A stretch of 12,192 bases of DNA from an uncultured Oscillospiraceae bacterium (GCA_934623545.1 CAKTVN010000028.1:1-12192), one strand, 5' to 3'; positions 1 to 5,723 are shown, counted from the first letter of the stretch. Numbers and translations are program-made. Notes: generated by a model not told the origin, from the letters alone.

Positions 1-66
1 TTGCGGTCGCGCAACTACAACGGCACATCGGTGAATACGAAAAATGTTCCGCGCCTTCGGCGCGGT

Positions 67-93
67 CGGGCGGACAGAGTCGTCCGCCCCTAC
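67..93 (-). repeat. GTAGGGG-type 27-bp interspersed hairpin repeat, copy 1
   Basis: Read on the minus strand this 27-base unit begins GTAGGGG and ends CCCG, with arms GGGCGGAC and GTCCGCCC (68-75 and 82-89 on the plus strand). A second 27-base unit with the same ends and hairpin plan but different arm sequence lies at 12003-12029; the two match at 17 of 27 positions. From memory, units of this type are scattered between genes in many gut Clostridia; that recollection is not checked here. Confidence 0.55.
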
Positions 94-148
94 GCGCGGT
101 CTTGCGCCCTCCGGGCGCAAACAGGCGTCACCCCTTTCGGGGTGACGA

Positions 149-174
149 AAAGCGCCGCCTTTCGGCGGCGCTTT
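149..174 (-). terminator. Terminator of the transketolase/dehydrogenase operon
   Basis: A perfect 11-bp stem AAAGCGCCGCC/GGCGGCGCTTT with a 4-nt loop (GAAA on the minus strand, a stable GNRA type) starts five bases after the stop codon of the dehydrogenase. On the minus strand it is followed by TTTTCG. On the plus strand the stem runs into GCTTTTTAATT, so it could act both ways. Confidence 0.75.
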
Positions 175-179
175 GCTTT

Positions 180-1142
180 TTAATTGACCACATTCTGCGG
201 ATGTCCGTTCAGAAACGCCCTTACATTCTCCACCGTGCAGTCCATGATGCGCTGGCGGCTTTCCTTCGCCGCCCACGAGATGTGCGGCGTGAGAATGCAG
301 TTTTTCGCGTGCAGCAGCGGATTGTCCTCCCGGATGGGCTCCGTGCTGACCACATCCAGCCCCGCTCCGGCGAGCTTCCCGCTGTTGAGCGCATCGGCGA
401 CATCCTGCTCAACGAGCAGCTGCCCTCTGGCGTTGTTGATGAGGATCGCGCCGTCCTTCATCTTTTCGATGGTCTCGCGGCAGATCAGCCCCATATTCTC
501 CGGTGTCAGATTGCAGTGCAGTGTCACAACGTCCGCCTGCGCCAGCAGCGTGTCGAGCGGCACGTAGTCCGCGATCGTGCGCCCGGTCTCGTTCGGATAC
601 AGGTCATACGCCAGCACCCGCATCCCGAGCGCGCTTGCGACGCGCCCCTCCGCCTGACCGATGCGCCCGAAGCCGATGATCCCCATCGTCTTGCCTGCAA
701 GCTCCATCGGCGTGCCATCCCAGAAGCACCAGTCCGGGCTGCTCGCCCAGCGTCCCGCGTGGACGCAGTCGCTGTGGTGCCCGATCCGGTGGCAGACCTC
801 CAGCAGCAGCGCAATGGAAAACTGGCTGACGGAAGCCGTCCCATACGCCGGGACATTGCAGACCGCAATGCTCTTTTCGCGCGCGTAGGCGCAGTCGACA
901 ACGTTATAGCCCGTGGCAAGGACCGCGATCAGCCGGAGATTCGGGCAGGCGTCGATCGTCGCGCGCGAGACCGGCGTCTTGTTCAGCACCGCGACCTGCG
1001 CGTCGCCGATGCGCTCTGCGATCAGCGGCGATTCCTGATAGGCGGTGCGGTCATAGACCGTGACCTCGCCCAGCGCCCGCAGCCCATCCCAGCTCAGATC
1101 GCCGGGATTTTCCGCATAGCCGTCCAGCACAACGATTTTCAT
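180..1142 (-). CDS. D-2-hydroxyacid dehydrogenase, glycerate dehydrogenase/hydroxypyruvate reductase-like
   Basis: This 320-residue cytosolic oxidoreductase belongs to the D-isomer-specific 2-hydroxyacid dehydrogenase family, at its usual length. The Rossmann motif GIIGFGRIGQ lies at residues 154-163, followed by D180 at the end of the next strand, which favours NADH over NADPH. The catalytic triad is visible: R239 in NNARG, E268 in the VVSTEP stretch and H287 in TPHISW. The stretch ATGYNVVD (76-83) also fits the glycerate dehydrogenase-like branch. The ATG at 1142 follows AAAGGAG at a 7-nt spacing, 27 bases after the stop of the transketolase C subunit, so it is the last gene of the operon. 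Reduction of hydroxypyruvate to D-glycerate is the best guess because hydroxypyruvate is a known transketolase ketol donor; another 2-keto acid is possible. Confidence 0.88.
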   Translation of the reverse strand: MKIVVLDGYAENPGDLSWDGLRALGEVTVYDRTAYQESPLIAERIGDAQVAVLNKTPVSRATIDACPNLRLIAVLATGYNVVDCAYAREKSIAVCNVPAYGTASVSQFSIALLLEVCHRIGHHSDCVHAGRWASSPDWCFWDGTPMELAGKTMGIIGFGRIGQAEGRVASALGMRVLAYDLYPNETGRTIADYVPLDTLLAQADVVTLHCNLTPENMGLICRETIEKMKDGAILINNARGQLLVEQDVADALNSGKLAGAGLDVVSTEPIREDNPLLHAKNCILTPHISWAAKESRQRIMDCTVENVRAFLNGHPQNVVN

Positions 1143-1169
1143 ATGCCCGCTCCTTTCGGCGTTTGCTGA

Positions 1170-2120
1170 TTACTGATCGAGGCAGCGCTTGACCTCCGAC
1201 ACGATGTGCGCGGCGGTCAGCCCGAACTGCTCCTGAAGATACGGCTGAGGACCGACCTCGCCGAAGACATCCTCGACCGCGACATAGCCGAAATGCAGCG
1301 GCATTCCGCAGACCGCCGCCTGCACCGCGCTGGTCAGACCGCCGATCTTGTTGTGGTTCTCTGCGGTGACGACGCAGCCGGTCTTCTCCGCGTAGCTGCG
1401 GATAAGCGCCTCGTCGAGCGGCTTGACCGTCACGGGGTCGATGACCGCCGCGTCGATGCCGTCCGCCTCCAGCTGCTTGGCAGCCTCGAGCGCCTCGTGC
1501 ACCATGATGCCGCTGGCGACGATGACCGCGTCCTTGCCCTCGCGCAGGACCGCACCCTTGCCCGCTTCAAACGCATAATCCTCCGGATAGACCGGATAGG
1601 AATCCTTTCTGCCGACACGGAGATACTTGACGCCGGGCTGGTCCTGGAACTGGCGCAGGAAGGCGCTGAGCATCGTCACATCCGTCACGTCGACCACCGT
1701 CGCGCCGGGGATCGCGCGATAGAGCGCCATATCCTCAAACGGCATATGCGTGCCGCCGTTGAACGCCGCCGTCACACCGGGGTCGGAGCCGATGACCGTG
1801 ATGGAGTTTTTTGCATACGCGCCGGACAGGAACACCTGATCGTAGCAGCGGCGGGATGCGAACGGACCGAAGGAGTGAACGATGGGCTTCATGCCCACTG
1901 CGGACATACCGCACGCAATGCCGACCATGTTTGCCTCCGCGATGCCGCAGTCGATGGCGCGCTCCGTCTGCGACGGAAGCTTCGCCGTGCCGATGCAGCT
2001 CATCAGGTCCGCATCCAGATAGACCGCGCGTGCGTCGTTTTTCAAGATCTCGCCGATCACTTCGCCGAGTACGCTCTTGTAAAGGCGGGTGTCTTTTTCA
2101 CCGGTATAGATCGTCTTCAT
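1170..2120 (-). CDS. Transketolase, C-terminal subunit
   Basis: This 316-residue protein is the second half of a split transketolase: the pyrimidine-binding domain plus the C-terminal domain that a full transketolase carries on one chain. The stretch DCGIAEANMVGIACG (57-71) contains E62, the conserved glutamate that activates the aminopyrimidine ring of thiamine diphosphate. GGTHMPFEDMALYRAIPG (122-139) is the typical active-site loop. The C-terminal domain runs from about residue 190 to the end. With its partner it would transfer two-carbon ketol units between sugar phosphates in the cytosol. AAGGAGG overlaps the stop of the upstream subunit gene, and the ATG follows 13 bases after that stop, which implies tight translational coupling and equal subunit supply. 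Length and order match other split transketolases. DXS or pyruvate dehydrogenase E1-beta are less likely given the partner. Confidence 0.9.
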   Translation of the reverse strand: MKTIYTGEKDTRLYKSVLGEVIGEILKNDARAVYLDADLMSCIGTAKLPSQTERAIDCGIAEANMVGIACGMSAVGMKPIVHSFGPFASRRCYDQVFLSGAYAKNSITVIGSDPGVTAAFNGGTHMPFEDMALYRAIPGATVVDVTDVTMLSAFLRQFQDQPGVKYLRVGRKDSYPVYPEDYAFEAGKGAVLREGKDAVIVASGIMVHEALEAAKQLEADGIDAAVIDPVTVKPLDEALIRSYAEKTGCVVTAENHNKIGGLTSAVQAAVCGMPLHFGYVAVEDVFGEVGPQPYLQEQFGLTAAHIVSEVKRCLDQ

Positions 2121-2133
2121 GCTGTTTCCCTCC

Positions 2134-2967
2134 TTAACCCATTGCGTCCAGCTCGGCGTGCAGCTCGTCCAGCCAGCGGACGAAGCTCTCTGCCGGAGGC
2201 GTCATGCTGTGATTCCCCATCGTGTTTTCGACCTCCGCGATGCCCTTGCCCTTGACGGTGTCGAGGATGATCGCGATGGGCTTGTCGATGGGCTCGCGCG
2301 TCAGGGCGTTGTAGAGCTGCTCGACGTCGTTGCCGTCGATCGTGATCGCCTCAAAGCCGAACGCACGGAACTTCTCTTCAAAGTCAAACGGCTCGAGGAT
2401 ATCCTTCGTATAGCCGTCCAGCTGCTTTTTGTTGTTGTCGATGAGCCACGTCAGATTCGTGACCTTCTTGGCGGCGGTGAACATTGCCGCCTCCCAGACC
2501 TGCCCCTCGTCCGCTTCGCCGTCGCCGACGATGAGAAACGTGCGGCTGTCAAGCCCCTTGAGCTTGTCACCCATCGCCATGCCGACTGCGAGCGACGCGC
2601 CCTGACCGAGCGAGCCGGTCGTCATATCGATGCCGGGGGTCTTGTTGCGGTCGCAGTGGCTCGGCAGCATCGTGCCGGGCTGGTTGAGCGTTTTCAGATC
2701 CTCATACGGGAAGAAGCCCTCTACCGCCAGCGTGGCGTATACGGCGGGTCCCGCGTGGCCCTTGGAGCAGACGAGCTTGTCGCGCTCTTCCCATGCCGGA
2801 TTCTTCGCGTCATAGCGCATCACGCTGCCGTACAAGACTGCCAATGCGTCCGCGATGCTCAGACTTCCGCCGATGTGTCCGAAGCCGCGCGCCTGCAGCT
2901 CCTCCAGAATGCCGATCCGGATCTTCAGCGCAAGACGCTGTAAGTCCTTCTTTTCCATTTGCGTCAT
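2134..2967 (-). CDS. Transketolase, N-terminal subunit
   Basis: This 277-residue protein is the thiamine-diphosphate-pyrophosphate binding half of a split transketolase. Seen in order: GHIGGSLS (30-37) with the conserved histidine, SKGHAGPAVY (68-77), TTGSLGQG (116-123), and the cofactor/Mg motif starting GDGEADEG (148-155) and ending with N178/N179 of LIDNN. The stretch VKGKGI near residue 240 and the GNHSMTP segment are also family signatures. The ATG at 2967 has GGGAGG (2975-2980) seven bases upstream, deciding the start over the internal ATG three codons later. It is the first gene of the operon. Its substrates cannot be read from sequence. A housekeeping transketolase may exist elsewhere; this copy sits in a catabolic-looking locus, so a specialised role is possible. 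Confidence 0.92.
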   Translation of the reverse strand: MTQMEKKDLQRLALKIRIGILEELQARGFGHIGGSLSIADALAVLYGSVMRYDAKNPAWEERDKLVCSKGHAGPAVYATLAVEGFFPYEDLKTLNQPGTMLPSHCDRNKTPGIDMTTGSLGQGASLAVGMAMGDKLKGLDSRTFLIVGDGEADEGQVWEAAMFTAAKKVTNLTWLIDNNKKQLDGYTKDILEPFDFEEKFRAFGFEAITIDGNDVEQLYNALTREPIDKPIAIILDTVKGKGIAEVENTMGNHSMTPPAESFVRWLDELHAELDAMG

Positions 2968-3084
2968 ATTGGATCCTCCCTGTGTTGTATTCTTACGGCG
3001 CCGTGCGTTTTGCGCGCAGCGCTGCGGCGGGCGCGCAGTACCCCATACCGCCGGGCTGCGCCTTCCGCCTGTTCAGTCGGGTTT

Positions 3085-3090
3085 ATTATA
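3085..3090 (-). promoter_or_regulatory. -10 element of the transketolase operon promoter
   Basis: A perfect TATAAT reads leftward about 118 bases before the transketolase start. The nearest consensus-like -35, TTGACT (3113-3118 on the minus strand), lies 22 bases away, which is too far for a normal sigma-70 promoter, so the -35 is poor or the promoter needs an activator. Confidence 0.45.
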
Positions 3091-3181
3091 ATCGACTTCG
3101 CCGCAAAAGGAAAGTCAATTTGCAGAAAAAGAGCACCAATTTGCGCGAAGTCTACGCCGCATGTTCCCATCAAGCAAAGCA

Positions 3182-3238
3182 TCCACGCGCCAAAGTTTGA
3201 AAAGCGTGGAAAGCGCGGGCGTATTTCGGGCTTTTCCA
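3182..3238. promoter_or_regulatory. Overlapping inverted repeats, candidate operator
   Basis: TCCACGC (3182-3188) is repeated inverted as GCGTGGA (3204-3210). The second arm overlaps TGGAAAGC (3207-3214), which pairs with GCTTTTCCA (3230-3238, one bulge). The two pairings exclude each other. As the region lies between the two predicted promoters, it is more likely a protein-binding region than an RNA switch, but both are guesses. Confidence 0.3.
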
Positions 3239-3287
3239 TCCGCAAAATACAAACGGCGGACCCTTTGCATACTGCGGGCACAGCGGT

Positions 3288-3323
3288 GCGCGTTCGTTTG
3301 ATTTTTTGTATGAAAAAACGCGC
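3288..3323. promoter_or_regulatory. Inverted repeat just upstream of the eda promoter
   Basis: The arms GCGCGTT (3288-3294) and AACGCGC (3317-3323) flank an inner TTTTTT/AAAAAA pair (3302-3307 and 3313-3318). The symmetric block ends eight bases before the -35 of the aldolase promoter, a position typical of activator or repressor sites. No factor is assigned. Confidence 0.35.
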
Positions 3324-3331
3324 CGCAGCAG

Positions 3332-3360
3332 TGGACATCCGCGAAAATTTGTGCTATTGT
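3332..3360 (+). promoter_or_regulatory. Sigma-70-type promoter of the eda operon
   Basis: The -35 TGGACA (3332-3337) and -10 TATTGT (3355-3360) are separated by exactly 17 bases, and the -10 is preceded by TGC, an extended -10. Transcription would begin near 3367, giving a leader of about 84 bases that ends with AAGGAGG ten bases before the ATG at 3451. Confidence 0.65.
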
Positions 3361-3450
3361 AGAGACGTCAAATGCCTGTATGTCGTAACAAAGCAGATCG
3401 CCGTATCCGCGCACGCATACAGCGCCGCAAATCAAGGAGGAATATAGAAC

Positions 3451-4083
3451 ATGAATGCAATGGAAAGAATGGCACGCTCGGTCATCGTCCCGGTCGTCGT
3501 GCTCGAGGATGCAAAGGACGCCGTCCCGACCGCAAAGGCAATGTGTGCCGGCGGCGTGGACGTCATGGAGATCACCTTCCGCACGGCGGCAGCCGCCGAC
3601 TCCATCCGCGCGGTCGCAGAGGGCTGCCCGGAGGTCCTGGTCGGCGCGGGCACGGTCATCACGCTTGAGCAGTGCAAGACCGCCGTCGCCTGCGGCGCAA
3701 AATTCATCGTCGCCCCCGGCTTTGACGAGGAGGTCGTCCGCTGGTGCATCGAGCATGAGATCCCCGTCCTGCCCGGCTGCGTCACGCCGACCGAGATCAT
3801 GGCTGCCATGAAGCTCGGGCTGAAGGTCGTGAAGTTCTTCCCCGCCGGCGTTTACGGCGGCTTGAAGGCAATGAAGGCGCTCTCCGGTCCGTTCGGCGGC
3901 GTCAAGTTCGTGCCGACCGGCGGCGTCAGCACCCAGAACATCGCAGAGTACGTCTCCGCTCCGTTTATTCAGGCAGTCGGCGGCAGCTGGATCTGCCCGA
4001 AGGCGGACATCGCTGCCGGGAAATTTGAAAACATCACCGCGCTGTGCCGCGAGGCGAGAGCTGCTGCGGGCGCACAGGCGTAA
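3451..4083 (+). CDS. eda: 2-keto-3-deoxy-6-phosphogluconate / 4-hydroxy-2-oxoglutarate aldolase
   Basis: This 210-residue class I (Schiff-base) aldolase is a TIM-barrel enzyme close to the 213 residues of E. coli Eda. It splits KDPG to pyruvate and glyceraldehyde-3-phosphate, the last step of Entner-Doudoroff and hexuronate catabolism, and the family often also cleaves 4-hydroxy-2-oxoglutarate. Key residues are visible: E40 and R44 in MEITFRT, T68 in GAGTV, the Schiff-base lysine K128 in VKFFPA, and the phosphate-binding glycines G157-G158 in VPTGGV. The stretch after the lysine is GVYGG rather than the more familiar EANGG, so specificity may differ. The ATG follows AAGGAGG (3434-3440) at 10 bases. 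It is the first gene of a two-gene operon with the AEC carrier. No sugar-acid kinase or dehydratase is in the window. Confidence 0.93.
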   Translation: MNAMERMARSVIVPVVVLEDAKDAVPTAKAMCAGGVDVMEITFRTAAAADSIRAVAEGCPEVLVGAGTVITLEQCKTAVACGAKFIVAPGFDEEVVRWCIEHEIPVLPGCVTPTEIMAAMKLGLKVVKFFPAGVYGGLKAMKALSGPFGGVKFVPTGGVSTQNIAEYVSAPFIQAVGGSWICPKADIAAGKFENITALCREARAAAGAQA

Positions 4084-4092
4084 GAAAATACG

Positions 4093-5013
4093 ATGGACAT
4101 TGCGGCGTTGATCGAAAAAATGGCGGTGCTGTTTTTCAGCATCCTGACCGGTTATCTTGCCGCGCGCGCAGGCGTACTCAGCACGGAGGGCAACCGGCAG
4201 CTGTCCCGGCTGCTGGTCAACGTCGCAAATCCGCTGCTGATCGTCTCGTCGGTGCTGCGAGGCGAGCATCTGCTCGCAAACACCGAGGTCCTGGCGCTGA
4301 CCGGGCTGATCGTCTGCTGCTACGCCTGCACGATCGCGCTCGGTCTGCTGCTCCCCCGGCTGCTGCGCGCACCGCAGGAGCAGCGCGGAACGTACCAGTT
4401 CATGTTCATCTTCTCGAACATCGGCTTTATGGGCTACCCGGTCGTCGCCTCGCTGTTCGGCGCGAGTGCGATCTTCTATGTCTCGCTGTTCGTACTCTTT
4501 TTTCAGCTCCTGTGCTGGAGCTACGGCGTGAGCCTCATTTCCGGCGCGCCCAAATTCCGCTTTGAGCGGAAGGTGCTGAAGCAGCCGTGCCTGATCGCGG
4601 CGCTCTTCGCCTACGTGTTCTATCTCTCCGGGCTGCGTGCACCGGAGCTTGCGTATAAGGCGACCAGCTACGTCGGCGAGCTGACGAGCCCGCTTGCCAT
4701 GCTGGTCATTGGAAGCTCACTTGCGCAGATGGACCTCCGGAAGATCTTCGGCAACTGGCGCATTTACGTGCTGTGCGCGCTGAAGATGGTCGTCGTACCG
4801 CTGCTGATGTATGCGGTTTTGCGGCTGGTGATCCAAAACCAGCTGATGCTGGGCGTCACGATGGTGACGCTGTGTATGCCGGTCGCGACCAATACCACCC
4901 TCATCAGCTACGCCTACGGGCGCGACCCCGATCTCGCGTCCTCCGGCGTCTTCATCAGCACTGTTCTGAGCTTTTTCACCATTCCGCTGACGATGTATCT
5001 GCTGTTCGGATAA
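4093..5013 (+). CDS. AEC-family transporter (auxin efflux carrier-like permease)
   Basis: This 306-residue inner-membrane protein is nearly all hydrophobic, with about ten predicted membrane spans in two halves (roughly 8-26, 38-55, 65-88, 101-120, 122-148, 165-182, 190-212, 222-243, 248-268, 282-304) and a short polar loop near 150-163. Family hallmarks are NVANPLLIVS (43-52), FSNIGFMGYP (107-116), MPVATNTTLIS (262-272) and STVLSFFTIP (289-298). Bacterial members move carboxylates such as malate or malonate by secondary transport, but the substrate here is unknown. The ATG lies nine bases after the aldolase stop with no clear Shine-Dalgarno sequence, so it probably relies on translational coupling. 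Pairing with a keto-acid aldolase suggests a sugar-acid or keto-acid substrate (inference). Confidence 0.9.
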   Translation: MDIAALIEKMAVLFFSILTGYLAARAGVLSTEGNRQLSRLLVNVANPLLIVSSVLRGEHLLANTEVLALTGLIVCCYACTIALGLLLPRLLRAPQEQRGTYQFMFIFSNIGFMGYPVVASLFGASAIFYVSLFVLFFQLLCWSYGVSLISGAPKFRFERKVLKQPCLIAALFAYVFYLSGLRAPELAYKATSYVGELTSPLAMLVIGSSLAQMDLRKIFGNWRIYVLCALKMVVVPLLMYAVLRLVIQNQLMLGVTMVTLCMPVATNTTLISYAYGRDPDLASSGVFISTVLSFFTIPLTMYLLFG

Positions 5014-5040
5014 AAAATGCGCCCGCAAGGGCGCATTTTT
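5013..5040 (+). terminator. Rho-independent terminator of the eda/AEC operon
   Basis: AAAAATGCGCCC (5013-5024) pairs perfectly with GGGCGCATTTTT (5029-5040) around a GCAA tetraloop. The A-tract stem base overlaps the AEC stop codon and the T-tract follows directly. It is strong on the plus strand and symmetric enough to work on the minus strand. Confidence 0.9.
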
Positions 5041-5089
5041 GTCGCCCCATAGGGCAACCAATGATCCAATCGGTAAGAGTGATCGGTTA

Positions 5090-5320
5090 CTTGACACGCT
5101 CTATCATCCGTCTGTGCCGAATCTTCTGACGGCGGGGCGCTGCCTCTCGGCGGCGGATGACCTGTGGAACGTCACGCGCGTCATCCCGGTCTGCGCCGTC
5201 TCCGGCGAAGCCGCCGGGACCGCCGCGGCGCTTGGAAGCGATTTTGCGGCGATGGACGTGTCCCGGCTGCAAAGCCGCCTGCGCGCGCAGGGCGTGCGCA
5301 TCCATATCGAAGAGCTATAA
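5090..5320 (+). pseudogene. C-terminal remnant of an FAD-dependent oxidoreductase
   Basis: The open frame ending at the TAA 5318-5320 encodes YHPSVPNLLTAGRCLSA, then VTRVIPVCAVSGEAAGTAAA and a final helix DVSRLQSRLRAQG. This is the closing part of the large FAD-dependent oxidoreductases (FAD_oxidored family), where NLLxAGRxxS and GxAAGTAAAL bind FAD. Intact relatives have several hundred residues; here about 75 remain, and the dinucleotide-binding N-terminus is absent. The recognisable part starts about 50-60 bases after the AEC terminator, with no start codon or ribosome binding site that would make sense. ATCGGT occurs twice (5069-5074 and 5083-5088) just before it, possibly near the deletion joint. 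It is most likely a decayed third gene of the plus operon. A functional small protein is unlikely. Confidence 0.7.
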
Positions 5321-5340
5321 AAACGCCGCTGCGCGGCGCG

Positions 5341-5368
5341 AAGTAAAAGGTAAAAGTTAATAGTGAAG
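5341..5368 (+). repeat. AT-rich degenerate 7-mer segment, left member of an inverted pair
   Basis: The sequence starts AAGTAAAAGGTAAAAG and continues through TTAATAGTGAAG, a loose run of AGTnAAn units. Its reverse complement recurs at 5696-5723 with 21 of 28 positions identical. The pair bounds a 383-base segment, so it may be the end of a small mobile or formerly mobile element. The repeat is low in complexity, so chance or shared repeat type is also possible. Confidence 0.45.
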
Positions 5369-5377
5369 AAGTGAGAT

Positions 5378-5394
5378 GTGCCGCTTCGCGGCAC
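5378..5394. repeat. GC-rich 7-bp hairpin
   Basis: GTGCCGC and GCGGCAC surround the loop ttc. It directly follows the AT-rich 7-mer segment, with no T-tract on either side. Confidence 0.5.
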
Positions 5395-5434
5395 GATTTC
5401 AATTCGCCAGCGCAGCCGGCACCGCTCAAAAACA

Positions 5435-5496
5435 GGCTTTTAACGTCAGGACGCCACGCCTAGCGCGGTGTCCTTCGACGGAAAAGCCCGTTTTTT
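5435..5496 (+). terminator. Long imperfect hairpin with T6 tail
   Basis: GGCTTTT (5435-5441) pairs with AAAAGCC (5482-5488); inside are GTC/GAC, AGGAC/GTCCT, and CC and CGC pairs closing on a 3-base loop. Six T residues follow on the plus strand after CG. This is a terminator shape, acting on any transcript that passes the terminator after the AEC gene. Confidence 0.65.
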
Positions 5497-5500
5497 CGTT

Positions 5501-5540
5501 CAAGCCCACGATCGCTTCGCTGGATCGCGGGCTTGTTTTT
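5501..5540 (+). terminator. Rho-independent terminator
   Basis: CAAGCCC (5501-5507) and GGGCTTG (5529-5535), with inner CGATC/GATCG arms around a 9-base loop, are followed at once by TTTTT. It is the third plus-strand terminator after the AEC gene. Confidence 0.75.
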
Positions 5541-5553
5541 ATACTGATATTCA

Positions 5554-5590
5554 ATTAAAAACTTTCATTCATGGAATGGAAGTTTTTAAT
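5554..5590. repeat. 17-bp stem, 3-nt loop palindrome
   Basis: ATTAAAAACTTTCATTC (5554-5570) and GAATGGAAGTTTTTAAT (5574-5590) pair with a single T-G wobble around ATG. The flanks stay partly symmetric, extending the quasi-palindrome to about 5545-5600. There is no terminator T-tract. Confidence 0.7.
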
Positions 5591-5611
5591 ATGAAGATCA
5601 TTATGAGACGA

Positions 5612-5642
5612 GATTCCGTGATTTTATCAAAATCACGGAATC
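5612..5642. repeat. Perfect 14-bp stem, 3-nt loop palindrome
   Basis: GATTCCGTGATTTT (5612-5625) and AAAATCACGGAATC (5629-5642) are perfect inverted copies around ATC. Neither strand has a T-tract after the stem. Confidence 0.75.
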
Positions 5643-5651
5643 GGTTACGCC

Positions 5652-5690
5652 AAAGGTGGAACCTTTCTGATTAAAGAATTTAATCAGAAA
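5652..5690. repeat. Two overlapping palindromes
   Basis: AAAGGT/ACCTTT (5652-5657 and 5661-5666, loop GGA) overlaps TTTCTGATTAAA/TTTAATCAGAAA (5664-5675 and 5679-5690, loop GAA). Both are perfect; the three bases 5664-5666 are shared, so the full stems cannot both form. Confidence 0.7.
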
Positions 5691-5695
5691 ATAGT

Positions 5696-5723
5696 ATTAA
5701 CTATTCACTCTTACTCATTACTT
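5696..5723 (-). repeat. AT-rich degenerate 7-mer segment, right member of an inverted pair
   Basis: Read on the minus strand from 5723 this begins AAGTAATGAGTAAGAG and matches 5341-5368 at 21 of 28 positions, in opposite orientation. Confidence 0.45.

Larger units (their letters stand above)
1..179. other. Gene-free left edge made of tandem hairpins
   Basis: No credible gene is seen here; the open frame crossing it on the plus strand is just GC-rich hairpin sequence. The first 48 bases show nothing recognisable. From 49 onward there are five back-to-back perfect inverted repeats: 49-65 (7 bp, loop ttc), 68-89 (8 bp, 6-nt loop), 102-120 (8 bp, loop tcc), 126-147 (9 bp, loop tttc) and 149-174 (11 bp, loop tttc). 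The last is the likely terminator of the minus-strand operon that ends at 180. The others have no assigned role. Confidence 0.8.
2968..3450. other. Divergent intergenic control region
   Basis: This gene-free 483-base stretch separates the minus transketolase operon from the plus aldolase operon. It contains a TATAAT for the minus operon at 3085-3090, a full promoter for the plus operon at 3332-3360, and several inverted repeats between them (3182-3210, 3207-3238, 3288-3323), which could be binding sites for a regulator encoded outside the window. The transcribed leader of the minus operon (2968-3080) is GC-rich and includes a 12-bp palindrome CGCAGCGCTGCG. No small gene with a plausible ribosome binding site is seen. 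Confidence 0.75.

Noticed and set aside
102..1169. 355-codon open frame on the plus strand
   Set aside because: It is antisense to the dehydrogenase, whose Rossmann and catalytic motifs are intact. The translated product is Arg/Ala/Asp-rich without any family signature and has no ribosome binding site.
3361..3450. Riboswitch in the eda leader
   Set aside because: The leader of about 84 bases shows no familiar aptamer core and no terminator or anti-terminator pair.
3115..4269. 384-codon minus-strand frame opposite eda
   Set aside because: It covers the eda gene and both promoters, is rich in Asp/Arg/Cys/His as expected for a shadow of GC-rich coding DNA, and shows no motif.
5468..5674. 68-codon frame through the palindromes, including an inner MKIIMRRDSV start
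   Set aside because: Most of it lies in terminator and palindrome sequence, no clear ribosome binding site is present, and the product has no recognised similarity.
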